NCBI GenBank assembly: GCA_016928055.1
Contig: JAFGLM010000034.1
Location: 1-64,000, forward strand
Direction of reading: 5' to 3'
DNA from: Gammaproteobacteria bacterium
GTDB taxonomy: Bacteria > Pseudomonadota > Gammaproteobacteria > HTCC5015
DNA: 64,000 bases
Below are positions 36,693 through 47,239 of the stretch, piece by piece. Below the pieces are notes generated by a model. It saw only the letters and a program-made list of their open reading frames with translations. It made no database searches and was not told the DNA's origin. How positions within the stretch are numbered: the first letter of the stretch is position 1; each line of letters begins with the position of its first letter. The position numbers and the translations under genes are program-made.

Positions 36693-38747
36693 TCAGCCGG
36701 CCAAATACTGCATTCCAATCAAAACAAACCGAACCGCCCCACTGATCGCCAGCGCCACGCCGACTGAAAGCCCAACCGAAAGCAGCGCGTATTTTTTGCC
36801 GATGGTTTTGATCATTACCGCAAAGGTGGATATACAGGGTACATAAAAAGTCAAAAAAATCAGAAAGGTGGCGATTTGAATCCAGCTCATTAACGGGCTG
36901 ATTTCAAATGTTCCCAGTGCCTGATAAATCATAATCAGGGAAAGCTCTTTTCGCAAAACACCAAATAACATCGGCACACCCAGCGCCACCGGTAATCCCA
37001 GCCACCATTCAGTGATAGGCGTTAACACAACATTAATGGAATGATCCGCACCAACATAGGAAAGCAATGCCAGCACCACGCTGCCGCCTATTAATAAAGG
37101 CATCACGATGGTGATGATATCGCTGGTGCGAAACCATGTTTCACCGGCAACGCTACGCCAGTTCGGCAGAGTGAATGCGGGCATACTGGTGACCTTACCC
37201 GGCTGGATTCGTGTGTTGCGCAAACTGAGCAATCTTCCCAAAAACGCAATAACAATTAATGTGCCCATAAAGATCATAAATACTGCCAGACCACCCAGAT
37301 ATTTGCCGGCCAACGCAAGAATAATGGCAGAACGCGCCGAGCATGGCACAAACGTAATCAGCATCGATGCAATGATGCGTTCGCGACCTTTGGTTTCAGC
37401 AGCAGCCGATGAAATCGCCGGAACATTGCAACCTAAGCCGAGAAGAAATGATGCGGCGATACCACCGCGTAATCCAATATGGTGAAAACCGCGATCAACC
37501 ACAAAGGCGATACGTTGCATGATGCCGGTTTCTTCCAGTGCCACCAGCAAGGCCACCAATGGCAACATATAAGGGAGCACGATGCCAAGTAAGCCGATAA
37601 ATCCATCGGCTATTGCATGCGCAATCACACCGACGAGTGAAGTGGTCTGCCATTTATCAGCCCAGTCAATCAATGGCGCAATAGTCAGCGCATCGATCCA
37701 GGCGCTGACTTCGAACACAAAGAACAAGATCAGCGCAAAAACAAACAAACTGCCAAGCAAACCCCACTGCGGATGCAGTAGTATTTCATCCGCCCAGTAA
37801 CGCCAATCCTGCCTGGCGTAAGGTCCGCCGATACGCGCGACTTTCTCATATAACAATGCTGCCTGATGATGGCGATCAGCATGGATTTCATCCGCCAGTG
37901 ATCGCGGCAGGTTTTTACCGATGGTATTTTTCAGTTTAAGAATTTTTTCGAATCGATCAGGGAAGTGCTGTTTGATTTCACTTAAAAAGTAATCATCATT
38001 GGAAGCAATCTGTAAAAGCAGCAGCAAATGCGGAATGCGAAATGCCGAATGAATATCGCGATCATTCAGCGCATCACTTAAAGGTTGTAGCACCTGCATT
38101 AAATATCGGCTGGGGGGATACGGCAGCGGACAAGTGGCCTGTCTGACGGTCGTTATGGCGCTGCTGAATAATTCCGCAATACCATGACCGGTAATGGCAA
38201 CGGTGGGTACAACCGGTACGCCCAATAAATTACTCAGGTTACCGGCATTAATAATCAGTCCCTTCTTGTCCGCTTCGTCCATACGATTGAGTGCAACCAC
38301 CATCGGACGTCCCAGTTGTGCCAGTTGCAGAGTTAATTCCAGATGCCGTTCAAGCGCCGTGGCGTCAATCACCTGAATGATTAAATTGGGTGGTGCAAAG
38401 GGAGCAGGGGGTTCCTGTTTTTCATGGACAGAAATCGGTGGCTGATCGTCACCCCAGAGAATATATTGCTGGGCAGCCAGATCTTCCGCCCGCCAGTGAT
38501 GCATGCAATCGATATTCGGTAAATCGATCAGACTGACCTCATCCAGGCCAACCTGTACTTTGCATTCCTGATATTGCCGATGGGTGCCGGTTAACTCACC
38601 GGCTTTAACAAAATTGCTGGCGACGTTTTCAAAAAGAGTGGATTTACCGGCATTGGGCAGCCCCACCAGTGCCATACGTAAGTGGTTTTCGCCGCGATAG
38701 AGGGAATCAGGCAGAGGAACATAACTAACGGAAGGACACTTGGCCAT
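36693..38747 (-). CDS. feoB: FeoB-like ferrous iron transporter, divergent G domain
   Basis: The membrane part has the two Gate domains of FeoB, with GLGCNVPAISSAAAETKGRERI...FVPCSARSAII and the second RKELSLIMIYQALG...YVPCISTFAVMIKTIGKK. The N-terminal G domain has G1 GLPNAGKST and G4 NRMDEA, but G3 reads DLPN rather than DLPG, and an insertion (about residues 96-115) interrupts the domain, so GTP handling may be altered. No feoA or feoC adjoins. The start is uncertain: ATG 38747 is used here, 38768 would run through the Fur-like site, and ATG 38675 is also possible. Length about 684. Confidence 0.8.
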   Translation of the reverse strand: MAKCPSVSYVPLPDSLYRGENHLRMALVGLPNAGKSTLFENVASNFVKAGELTGTHRQYQECKVQVGLDEVSLIDLPNIDCMHHWRAEDLAAQQYILWGDDQPPISVHEKQEPPAPFAPPNLIIQVIDATALERHLELTLQLAQLGRPMVVALNRMDEADKKGLIINAGNLSNLLGVPVVPTVAITGHGIAELFSSAITTVRQATCPLPYPPSRYLMQVLQPLSDALNDRDIHSAFRIPHLLLLLQIASNDDYFLSEIKQHFPDRFEKILKLKNTIGKNLPRSLADEIHADRHHQAALLYEKVARIGGPYARQDWRYWADEILLHPQWGLLGSLFVFALILFFVFEVSAWIDALTIAPLIDWADKWQTTSLVGVIAHAIADGFIGLLGIVLPYMLPLVALLVALEETGIMQRIAFVVDRGFHHIGLRGGIAASFLLGLGCNVPAISSAAAETKGRERIIASMLITFVPCSARSAIILALAGKYLGGLAVFMIFMGTLIVIAFLGRLLSLRNTRIQPGKVTSMPAFTLPNWRSVAGETWFRTSDIITIVMPLLIGGSVVLALLSYVGADHSINVVLTPITEWWLGLPVALGVPMLFGVLRKELSLIMIYQALGTFEISPLMSWIQIATFLIFLTFYVPCISTFAVMIKTIGKKYALLSVGLSVGVALAISGAVRFVLIGMQYLAG

Positions 38748-38752
38748 GCAAA

Positions 38753-38767
38753 TGATAGTAAATCTCA
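38753..38767 (-). promoter_or_regulatory. Candidate Fur box ahead of the feoB-like gene
   Basis: TGATAGT-A-AATCTCA matches the 7-1-7 Fur consensus TGATAAT-N-ATTATCA at 11 of 14 positions, within a longer AAATGA/TCATTT inverted repeat. It sits 5 bases before the chosen start codon, where Fur would block transcription or initiation. This agrees with an iron-uptake role for the gene. Confidence 0.5.
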
Positions 38768-38806
38768 TTTACCATGGCTGCAACAGTGATTACTACTGAG
38801 CTTTAT

Positions 38807-38918
38807 TGGTGCGTTAGTGTACGGGATGCATCATTGACTAAAGAACAACTACCTAGTCTTACTGGTGCGTTAGTGTACGGGATACATCACTAGCTACAGG
38901 ACAGATCTTTAGCCTTGT
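38807..38918 (-). repeat. Two tandem 56-bp repeats behind tRNA-Leu, each ending GCACCA
   Basis: Read on the minus strand from the tRNA end, two units of exactly 56 bases follow (38918-38863 and 38862-38807). They share about 27 nearly identical bases (one mismatch) finishing CCCGTACACTAACGCACCA and diverge moderately in the first half. The tRNA itself ends GGCACCA, so the three CCA ends are spaced 56, 56. A third unit may begin (ATAAAGCT) and then fades. The arrangement resembles the repeats after E. coli tyrT. Confidence 0.75.
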
Positions 38919-39007
38919 TGGTGCCGAGGGAGAGACTCGAACTCTCACTCTGTTGCCAGAACCGGATTTTGAGTCCGGCGCGTCTACCAGTTCCGCCACC
39001 CCGGCAC
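38919..39007 (-). tRNA. tRNA-Leu (anticodon CAA)
   Basis: An 89-nt class II tRNA on the minus strand. The acceptor stem GTGCCGG... pairs with ...CTCGGCAC and CCA is encoded. The anticodon stem CCGGA/TCCGG encloses CTCAAAA with CAA, reading UUG. A long variable arm (CTGGCAACAG-type) and the T-arm GAGAGTTCGAGTCTCTC are clear. It is transcribed towards the feoB-like gene, with tandem repeats directly behind it. Confidence 0.95.
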
Positions 39008-39119
39008 GAGGATTTCAGGAAGTTGCGTAGTGTAATCGAAAGCCCCGTTTAGTCAAACCCTCGACTCTCGTTGTGTTAAGCCCTAATATCGCCCGCTTTT
39101 AAAGCTGATCTGTAAAACC

Positions 39120-40145
39120 ATGCGTACCAGCGATTTTGATTACGAATTACCCGCTGAATTAATCGCCCAACGGCCGTTGGCAACGCGATCGGGAAGTCGC
39201 CTGTTATATTTGGCAGCGGATGCAATGCCGGTCGATACGCAATTCGCCCGCTTACCTTCACTGTTGCGAGAGGGTGATTTGCTGGTTTTCAATAATACGC
39301 GTGTTTTTCCGGCCCGCTTGTTCGGCAAGAAAACATCCGGCGGCCGTATCGAAATTCTGATTGAACGTCTATTAGGCGATTCACAAGTGTTGGCGCATGT
39401 CCGCGCCAGCAAGTCTCCCAAAGCGGGTGCACGCATTGAACTGGAAGACGGTACTGCTGTAACGATGCTGGAAAGACGTGATGAATTATTTAAACTGCAA
39501 TTTGAAATTCAGTGCGATTTGTTCAAGTACCTTGAGCACGCCGGGCAATTACCATTACCGCCTTATATTGAACGTGCACCCGAAAAGCTTGATCATGAGC
39601 GTTATCAGACGGTTTATGCCGAACGCGTCGGGGCGATTGCTGCGCCAACCGCCGGTTTGCATTTTGATCATGATGTTCTGGCAAGTCTGAATGAACAGGG
39701 TATCAAGCAGTGTTTTATTACTTTGCATGTGGGTGCCGGCACTTTTCAACCGGTGCGCAGTGAGTTGATTGAAGATCATGCTATGCATGCTGAATGGGCA
39801 GAAGTATCCGAATCGGTTTGTGAGCTGATTCGTGATACCAGGCAGCAGGGCGGCAGAATTGTTGCGGTCGGCACGACCGTTATACGCAGCCTGGAAGCGG
39901 CTGTGATGAATGGCAAGCTGATTCCTTTTTCCGGGAATACGCAGCTCTTTATAACACCCGGCTTTACTTTTAATGTGGTCGATGTGTTAATCACCAACTT
40001 TCATCTGCCGCGTTCCAGTTTATTGATGCTGGTATCGGCATTTGCCGGTCATCAGCGCGTTATGCAGGCGTATCAGCATGCGGTCGGGCAGCGTTACCGG
40101 TTTTTCAGCTATGGTGATGCGATGTTGATAGAAAAGCAGAAATAA
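39120..40145 (+). CDS. queA: S-adenosylmethionine:tRNA ribosyltransferase-isomerase
   Basis: QueA transfers the ribosyl part of SAM to preQ1 in tRNA, giving epoxyqueuosine. MRTSDFDYELPAELIAQRP is the standard start, and FNNTRVFPARLFG, TAGLHFD, ITLHVGAGTFQPVR and NFHLPRSSLLMLVSAFAG are present. Length 341. It precedes tgt by 17 bases; the two act in succession on the same tRNA position 34. Confidence 0.96.
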   Translation: MRTSDFDYELPAELIAQRPLATRSGSRLLYLAADAMPVDTQFARLPSLLREGDLLVFNNTRVFPARLFGKKTSGGRIEILIERLLGDSQVLAHVRASKSPKAGARIELEDGTAVTMLERRDELFKLQFEIQCDLFKYLEHAGQLPLPPYIERAPEKLDHERYQTVYAERVGAIAAPTAGLHFDHDVLASLNEQGIKQCFITLHVGAGTFQPVRSELIEDHAMHAEWAEVSESVCELIRDTRQQGGRIVAVGTTVIRSLEAAVMNGKLIPFSGNTQLFITPGFTFNVVDVLITNFHLPRSSLLMLVSAFAGHQRVMQAYQHAVGQRYRFFSYGDAMLIEKQK

Positions 40146-40159
40146 TACAGTCACGCTAG

Positions 40160-41293
<1,134 letters not shown>

Positions 41294-41432
41294 ATTATCC
41301 GCTATCGACTGATCAGGGTTGCTTTTAATCGCCCCCTGCTATGGCATAATACGCGCCTTTCAAGTGCCGGTAGCCTGTGTCATTGCAGGCAAAACAGCAC
41401 CTCTCTCTGAACCCTTGCAAAAAGGTATAACC

Positions 41433-41762
41433 ATGGATTTTCTGATTTCTGCAGCCCACGCCCAAGCCGCTCAGCCGGGTGGATCCAACCCGATGGTCAC
41501 GATTGTGATGCTGGTTGGTATGTTAGTTGTTTTTTACTTCATCCTGATTCGTCCGCAGCAACGCCGCGTCAAAGAGCATCAAAACCTGGTCTCATCGTTG
41601 AAAAAAGGCGATGAGGTGGTGACCAACGGTGGTTTGCTGGGTAAATTGACCGAAGTGTCTGATCAGTTTGTCACAGTAGAACTGGCAGAAGGCGTTGAAG
41701 TGAAATTGCAGCGCGGTGCGGTGGCGACCGTTCTACCCAAAGGCAGCATAAAAAACGCTTGA
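41433..41762 (+). CDS. yajC: Sec translocase accessory subunit YajC
   Basis: A small inner-membrane protein (109 residues) that associates with SecDF. One membrane helix is present (about 20-42, MVTIVMLVGMLVVFYFILIRPQQRR) followed by the cytoplasmic domain VKEHQNLVSSLKKGDEVVTNGGLLGKL. The ATG at 41433 with AAAGG upstream is chosen because MDFLISAAHAQA matches family starts; the frame is open further upstream without homology. Confidence 0.94.
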   Translation: MDFLISAAHAQAAQPGGSNPMVTIVMLVGMLVVFYFILIRPQQRRVKEHQNLVSSLKKGDEVVTNGGLLGKLTEVSDQFVTVELAEGVEVKLQRGAVATVLPKGSIKNA

Positions 41763-41798
41763 GCAGTCTCATATAAAGTAAAAAAAGGTTGAGTAGTC

Positions 41799-43661
41799 GT
41801 GATACTAAATCAATATTCAATAAGCAAATATCTGATGATTCTGGGCGTTTTGCTCGTCGGTTTACTGTACGCGGCACCCAATTTATACGGGGAAGATCCG
41901 TCCGTACAGGTATCGGTCCGTCGTGAAGCGTTGCGCGAGGGGTTTGAAGAGCGCATCAATCAATTGCTGACAGACGCTGATCTGAAACCAAAAGCGGTCG
42001 AAATCAGCGACAACTTGTATCTGGGTCGCCTGTCAAGCCTGGATGAACAGGCCAGGGCGGTTGATTTACTCAGGGATGCGTTGGGCGACGATGATTATAT
42101 TGTGTCGCCCAATCTGGCACCGGCTACGCCAGACTGGTTGCGGAATCTGAATGCCTTACCGATGTATCTGGGTCTCGATTTACGCGGCGGGGTACATTTT
42201 TTGTTGCAGGTCGATATGAATACGGCGACACAGCAAAAACTGGAGGGCTTACAGGAAGGTTTGCGGCAGTTCCTGCGTGAAAACAAAATGCATTACAGCG
42301 GCATCAGTATTAACAATAAAGGTTTGTTATTGCGTTTTAAGGAAATGGCGGTGCGCGACGCCGCTTATGAAGAGATCCACAGCCAATATGCCGAACTTGA
42401 ACTGGAGACAGCCGACGCTGAAGATTCCTACACGATTTCTGGTACATTGCGTCCGACCGTATTAGAAGAAGAGCGTAAGAATGCTTTAAGTCAGAATATT
42501 TCCACGTTACGCAATCGCGTCAATGAACTGGGCGTGGCGGAACCGGTGATCCAACGCCAGGGCAGTGATCGCATCGTGGTGCAGTTACCCGGCGTACAGG
42601 ATACGACCAAAGCAAAAGAAATCCTGGCTTCAACTGCAACACTGGAGTATCGACTGGTACACGGTACACGTAGTGACTGGATCGCGGCCGAATCAAACGG
42701 ACGGGTTCCGGTTGATGCTCGTCTTTACCACGAACGCAATGGCAGTCCGGTGTTACTGAAGCGATCCATTATCGTCAAAGGCGACAATGTCGTTAATGCA
42801 ACCTCCGGTTACGATTCACAGAATAATTTGCCCGCTGTATTTGTAACGCTGGATGGAAAAGGCTCATCGCGCATGAGCAAGATTTCCGGTGACAATATCG
42901 GCAATCTAATGGCAGTGGTTTATATCGAAACCAAAGTCGATATCACCGAAGTAAATGGTGAGCAAAAGTCTGTTACGCGCAAGAAAGAAGAAGTGATCAG
43001 CGTCGCGACGATTCGCGATCAACTTAGCAAACGTTTCCAGACAACCGGCCTGGAGGCACAGGAAGCGCGTGATCTGGCTCTGTTACTGCGCGCCGGCTCG
43101 CTCAGCGCACCCATGACGATAATCGAAGAACGCACCGTCGGCCCCAGTCTGGGTAAAGACAATATTGATAAAGGATTACTATCCGTTCAGGTCGGTGTGT
43201 TGATGGTGATGTTGTTTATGCTTTTCTATTACAGGACATTTGGTTTTATCGCCGATATTGCACTGACCGCCAACATTGTTTTAATTGTCGCCGTGCTTTC
43301 AATGCTGCAGGCCACTTTAACCATGCCGGGTATTGCCGGTATTGTACTAACAGTGGGTATGGCGGTGGACGCCAATGTTCTGATTTTTGAGCGCATACGC
43401 GAAGAGTTGCGCAATGGTAATTCGGTGCAGGCCAGTATTCATTCCGGTTATGAAAAGGCGTTTTCGACGATTGCTGATGCCAATATCACGACCCTGATCG
43501 CTGCCGTTGTCTTGTTCAGTTTTGGAACCGGTCCGATTAAAGGTTTCGCGGTTACCTTAAGCATCGGTATTGTCACTTCGTTGTTTACGGCCATCATGGT
43601 AACTCGCGCAATCGTAAATCTACTTTACGGTGCTCGCCGCGTTAACAAACTCTCCATATAA
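41799..43661 (+). CDS. secD: Protein translocase subunit SecD
   Basis: SecD, with SecF, uses the proton gradient to pull preproteins through SecYEG. A first helix at about 13-30 precedes a large periplasmic P1 domain with DLRGGVHFLLQVD, STLRNRVNELGVAEPVIQRQGSDRIVVQLPGV and GRAGS-equivalent LRAGSLSAPM. Five C-terminal helices start near residue 455, with GMAVDANVLIFERIREELR. Length 620. The start is GTG at 41799; an unusual feature is the 37-bp gap from yajC with only a poor ribosome site (AAAAAGG). Confidence 0.96.
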   Translation: MILNQYSISKYLMILGVLLVGLLYAAPNLYGEDPSVQVSVRREALREGFEERINQLLTDADLKPKAVEISDNLYLGRLSSLDEQARAVDLLRDALGDDDYIVSPNLAPATPDWLRNLNALPMYLGLDLRGGVHFLLQVDMNTATQQKLEGLQEGLRQFLRENKMHYSGISINNKGLLLRFKEMAVRDAAYEEIHSQYAELELETADAEDSYTISGTLRPTVLEEERKNALSQNISTLRNRVNELGVAEPVIQRQGSDRIVVQLPGVQDTTKAKEILASTATLEYRLVHGTRSDWIAAESNGRVPVDARLYHERNGSPVLLKRSIIVKGDNVVNATSGYDSQNNLPAVFVTLDGKGSSRMSKISGDNIGNLMAVVYIETKVDITEVNGEQKSVTRKKEEVISVATIRDQLSKRFQTTGLEAQEARDLALLLRAGSLSAPMTIIEERTVGPSLGKDNIDKGLLSVQVGVLMVMLFMLFYYRTFGFIADIALTANIVLIVAVLSMLQATLTMPGIAGIVLTVGMAVDANVLIFERIREELRNGNSVQASIHSGYEKAFSTIADANITTLIAAVVLFSFGTGPIKGFAVTLSIGIVTSLFTAIMVTRAIVNLLYGARRVNKLSI

Positions 43662-43676
43662 GAAAAGAGACATAGC

Positions 43677-44627
43677 ATGCAATTAATTAGAGACAATTTA
43701 GCGATCAATTTCATGGCTTTGCGCAAGCCGGCGGTAATATTTTCGGCGACCTTAATTTTGATTGCGTTGGCATCGTTCATCACACGTGGACTAAATTTCG
43801 GCATCGATTTTACCGGTGGTTACCTGATTGAAGTGGGATATGAAGAAGCGGTTGAATTGAATGAAGTCAGGGATTTGCTGGCAAAAAACGGTATTAGCGA
43901 CGCCATCGTTCAGCATTTCGGTGCACAAAAGGATGTATTGGTTCGTCTGGTGCCAAAAGGCGAAATGACCGAGGGCGCGAAAAATGCTGCGATTGTAAGT
44001 GACGAAATTCTTACGATACTGAAACAGGGTAACAAGGAAGTCAGTATGCGGCGTGTTGAATTTGTGGGCCCGCAGGTGGGTGGTGAATTAAAGAACATGG
44101 GTGGTCTGGCGATGTTGCTGGCACTTTTTTGCATCATGATCTATATCATGATCCGCTTTGAATGGAAGTTTTCCGTCGGTGCGGTGATTGCACTGGCGCA
44201 CGATGTAATAATTACCATCGGCGTGTTTTCGGTGGTTCAGGTTAACTTCGATTTAACGGTACTGGCAGCGATTCTTGCTGTAATCGGTTACTCGCTGAAC
44301 GATACCGTGGTGGTCTATGATCGCATAAGGGAAAACTTTCATCGCATGCGAAAAGAAGGCGCAACGGAGATTGTCAACGTATCCATTAACCAGACCCTTT
44401 CGCGTACCTTGATGACGTCGTTTACCACCTTATTGGTTCTTGGCTCATTGTTTTCTCTCGGCGGCGAGGTCATACACAGTTTTGCTTTAGCCTTGCTGGT
44501 AGGCATTATCATCGGTACTTATTCTTCAATATTTGTTGCCAGTCCCCTGGTGCTGGCGCTGGGATTAAGCCGCGAAGATATGCTGGCTGTTAAGAAAGAG
44601 GGCGCTGCGGTGGACCAAACGCCATGA
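43677..44627 (+). CDS. secF: Protein translocase subunit SecF
   Basis: The partner of SecD. The first helix (about 20-40) leads to GLNFGIDFTGGYLIEV in the periplasmic domain. Five further helices follow with VIGYSLNDTVVVYDRIRENF, the conserved RND-like motif. Length 316. It begins 15 bases after secD and is followed by a strong terminator, which closes the queA-tgt-yajC-secD-secF run. Confidence 0.96.
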   Translation: MQLIRDNLAINFMALRKPAVIFSATLILIALASFITRGLNFGIDFTGGYLIEVGYEEAVELNEVRDLLAKNGISDAIVQHFGAQKDVLVRLVPKGEMTEGAKNAAIVSDEILTILKQGNKEVSMRRVEFVGPQVGGELKNMGGLAMLLALFCIMIYIMIRFEWKFSVGAVIALAHDVIITIGVFSVVQVNFDLTVLAAILAVIGYSLNDTVVVYDRIRENFHRMRKEGATEIVNVSINQTLSRTLMTSFTTLLVLGSLFSLGGEVIHSFALALLVGIIIGTYSSIFVASPLVLALGLSREDMLAVKKEGAAVDQTP

Positions 44628-44657
44628 GCGGGTAACGATAGTCACTGTAACGAATTT

Positions 44658-44685
44658 AAAGGGGTGCATCAGGCACCCCTTTTTT
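44658..44685 (+). terminator. Intrinsic terminator after secF
   Basis: GGGGTGC (44661-44667) and GCACCCC (44673-44679) form a perfect stem with loop ATCAG, flanked by AAA and a run of six T. This is a textbook Rho-independent terminator 31 bases after the secF stop. Confidence 0.92.
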
Positions 44686-44760
44686 GTGTCTATAATTATT
44701 TTTAGAGTATAAAATAGTTTTTGTTGACACAGCCATTTGCATATATAAGGACATGCAATC

Positions 44761-45552
44761 ATGAAAGCGATACTGTTTGATCTCGATGGTGTGTTTTATG
44801 AAGGTGATTCAGTCGTTACGGGCGGCGCTGAAGTTATCAAGTGGGTGCGCGAACAAAATATACCCTATTTGTTTGTTAGTAATATCACCACAAAGAACCG
44901 CCTCGATCTGGTGGCCAAATTATTTGAAATGGGTATCACCGTCGATATCAGTCATATACTGACACCACCAGTTGCTGCCGTCGCCTGGTTGCAGGCGCAT
45001 AATAAGAACAACATCGCTCTGTATGTGCCTTATCCGATTCGGAACGAGTTTTCCAGATTTATCAATTCGCAAAATAACTCGGATGATGACGTCGATGCGC
45101 TGGTGATAGGCGATTTAGGTAAGATGTGGACATTCGAAAAATTGAATGAGGCTTTCCAGTTACTCGTGTCCGAGCCTCAACCGACCTTGTTAGCGTTGGG
45201 TATGACGCGTTACAGCCAGACTGAAGATGGTTTACGGCTTGATGTTGCACCATTTGTGATGGCCTTACAATACGCGTCGATGGCGCAGCCGGTCATCATG
45301 GGTAAACCGTCGCCGGATTTTTATCGCACTGCTTTATCCATGCTTGAAACCGACGCCGAAGATACTGTGATTATTGGCGATGATCTGTTCACTGATATTG
45401 AAGGTGGACAGCAACTGGGCATGCGGGGTTTACTGGTACGCACAGGAAAATTTATGCAACGCGATCTGCAAACCGATGTGCATCCTTTTGCAGTACTGGA
45501 TTCAATAGCCGACTTACCGGATTGGTGGCGGCAACACGACAAACACAGGTAA
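44761..45552 (+). CDS. HAD-superfamily (class IIA) phosphatase
   Basis: A 263-residue cytoplasmic phosphatase. Motif I LFDLDGVFYEG (residues 5-15) has both aspartates, motif II is FVSNITTKN, the lysine motif III is GKPSPDFY, and motif IV IIGDDLFTDIEGG binds magnesium. The cap of about 130 residues and the GKPSPDFY form place it with the NagD/PGP-like IIA group. The substrate is unknown. It is convergent with suhB, three bases apart. Confidence 0.85.
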   Translation: MKAILFDLDGVFYEGDSVVTGGAEVIKWVREQNIPYLFVSNITTKNRLDLVAKLFEMGITVDISHILTPPVAAVAWLQAHNKNNIALYVPYPIRNEFSRFINSQNNSDDDVDALVIGDLGKMWTFEKLNEAFQLLVSEPQPTLLALGMTRYSQTEDGLRLDVAPFVMALQYASMAQPVIMGKPSPDFYRTALSMLETDAEDTVIIGDDLFTDIEGGQQLGMRGLLVRTGKFMQRDLQTDVHPFAVLDSIADLPDWWRQHDKHR

Positions 45553-45554
45553 CG

Positions 45555-46328
45555 TTATTGAATCAGCTTCAATAATTGCGGGTGAATTTTCGGGTTACCG
45601 CAGGCGATGTTACCGCTCTGCAGAAAACCAGTGCCGCCTTTGGTATCGGTAACCAGGCCGCCCGCTTCCTGAACCAACAAGACACCGGCAGCGATGTCCC
45701 AGATATTCAGACTGTTTTCCCAGAAACCATCCAGACGTCCGCTGGCAACGTAGGCCAGATCCAGCGCGGCAGAGCCTGCGCGGCGGATGCCCGCCACATT
45801 GCGCATGGTGTTGCTGAGTTGGCGCAGATAGGTGTCAAAATCGTGATGTGGTAAATAAGGCAGACCTGTGCCCAGCAGCGCGGTATCCAGATGGATGCGA
45901 TTGCTGACGCGGATGCGACGATCATTTAGCGTTGCGCCCTGTCCGCGCGCCGCAACAAACAGTTCCTGCAGCATCGGATCATAGACAACGCCTGCTTCCA
46001 GCACATTGTTCATTTTTACCGCAATCGAAACCGCAAATTGTGGAAATCCATGCAGATAATTGGTGGTGCCGTCCAGGGGATCAATGATCCACTGAGTCGT
46101 TGAGGAGCCTGCTGAATCGCCGCTTTCTTCAGCCAGTATGCTGTGGTCGGGGTAGGCGCGGCGAATAATATTGATGATCTCAAATTCCGATTGACGATCG
46201 ACGTCGGAGACGAAATCTCTTGCGCGCTTGTTTTCGATATTGATGCTGTCAAGACGGTTCAGATTGCGCGTCATGACATTGCCTGCAGCGCGTGCGGCGC
46301 GAACAGCGATGGTTATAAATGGGTGCAT
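45555..46328 (-). CDS. suhB: Inositol-1-monophosphatase family protein SuhB
   Basis: SuhB has inositol monophosphatase activity and in E. coli also assists rRNA transcription antitermination. The start MHPFITIAVRAARAAGNVM is the family N-terminus, so ATG 46328 is preferred to codons upstream. Metal-site motifs are ILAEESGDS, WIIDPLDGTTNYLHGFP (DPxDGT) and WDIAAGVLLVQEAGG. Length 257. It is divergent from trmJ, the usual arrangement in gammaproteobacteria. Confidence 0.95.
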   Translation of the reverse strand: MHPFITIAVRAARAAGNVMTRNLNRLDSINIENKRARDFVSDVDRQSEFEIINIIRRAYPDHSILAEESGDSAGSSTTQWIIDPLDGTTNYLHGFPQFAVSIAVKMNNVLEAGVVYDPMLQELFVAARGQGATLNDRRIRVSNRIHLDTALLGTGLPYLPHHDFDTYLRQLSNTMRNVAGIRRAGSAALDLAYVASGRLDGFWENSLNIWDIAAGVLLVQEAGGLVTDTKGGTGFLQSGNIACGNPKIHPQLLKLIQ

Positions 46329-46445
46329 ACGATGGTTTTTCTGTTTGTCGTGGAATTCAGGGCGCGCGTAGCATAACAAAATGTCCCGTTGTCGTCAGGA
46401 TTAAGCACTGGATTAGCCCGAAGTGCTTCGGTATGCTGCGCCACC

Positions 46446-47195
46446 ATGTTTGATGTGTTGAATAAAATCAATATTGTTCTGGTCGAGAGTTCGCATCCCG
46501 GCAATATCGGCGCGGCTGCACGCGCTATGAAAACCATGGGTTTAAATCGCTTATCGCTGGTAAATCCCGTTAAGTATCCCTGTGCTGAAGCGACCGCCCG
46601 CGCCTCCGGTGCTGATGACGTTCTGGCGACCGCGCGCGTATTTGAGAGTCTGGATCAGGCTTTGGCGGAATCGTCCTTTGTTATCGGTACCAGTGCGCGC
46701 GAACGGCGTTTGCAGTGGCCCAATTTGGGCCCCGATGCGGCCGCAATGCAGTTACTACAGCATGCTGTAGTTTCTGAAGTGGCACTGGTGTTCGGTCGGG
46801 AAAAATACGGGCTCACCAATGAAGAACTCGCGCGCTGCCAGGCCCTGGTTACGATTGATGCGAATCCGGCTTACAGCTCATTGAATCTGGCTTCAGCCGT
46901 ACAAATCATGACCTATGAGCTTCGCCGACAAATATTAAGGGCAGAGGGGGTCGTTACCGAAACAGCAGAAGCAAAAGAATCTCTCGCAACCGCGGCGGAG
47001 TTGGAAGGGATGTACGGGCATTTGGAGCAAACCTTGAGTGAAATCGGTGTGATTAAAACCGAGCAACCCAAAGCGATGCTAATGCGGCGGCTTCGAAGAT
47101 TATTTAACCGCACGCAGCTTTCCGGCACCGAAGTGAATATATTGCGAGGCATACTAAGCGCCGCGCAGGGACGCAAACGGGATCGAAGCAAATAG
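46446..47195 (+). CDS. trmJ: tRNA (cytidine/uridine-2'-O-)-methyltransferase TrmJ
   Basis: A SPOUT methyltransferase that methylates ribose at position 32 of tRNA. The N-terminal INIVLVESSHPGNIGAAARAMKTMG and the knot motifs LVFGREKYGLTNEELARC and NPAYSSLNLASAVQIMTYEL are intact. A C-terminal helical extension of about 90 residues is typical. The ATG at 46446 matches family starts. Length 249. It lies between suhB and iscR, as usual, but cysE is not present between them. Confidence 0.95.
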   Translation: MFDVLNKINIVLVESSHPGNIGAAARAMKTMGLNRLSLVNPVKYPCAEATARASGADDVLATARVFESLDQALAESSFVIGTSARERRLQWPNLGPDAAAMQLLQHAVVSEVALVFGREKYGLTNEELARCQALVTIDANPAYSSLNLASAVQIMTYELRRQILRAEGVVTETAEAKESLATAAELEGMYGHLEQTLSEIGVIKTEQPKAMLMRRLRRLFNRTQLSGTEVNILRGILSAAQGRKRDRSK

Positions 47196-47239
47196 GCAGT
47201 CATTTGACGAAATTAAGCGCAGTTAGAAGTCATTAGCGC

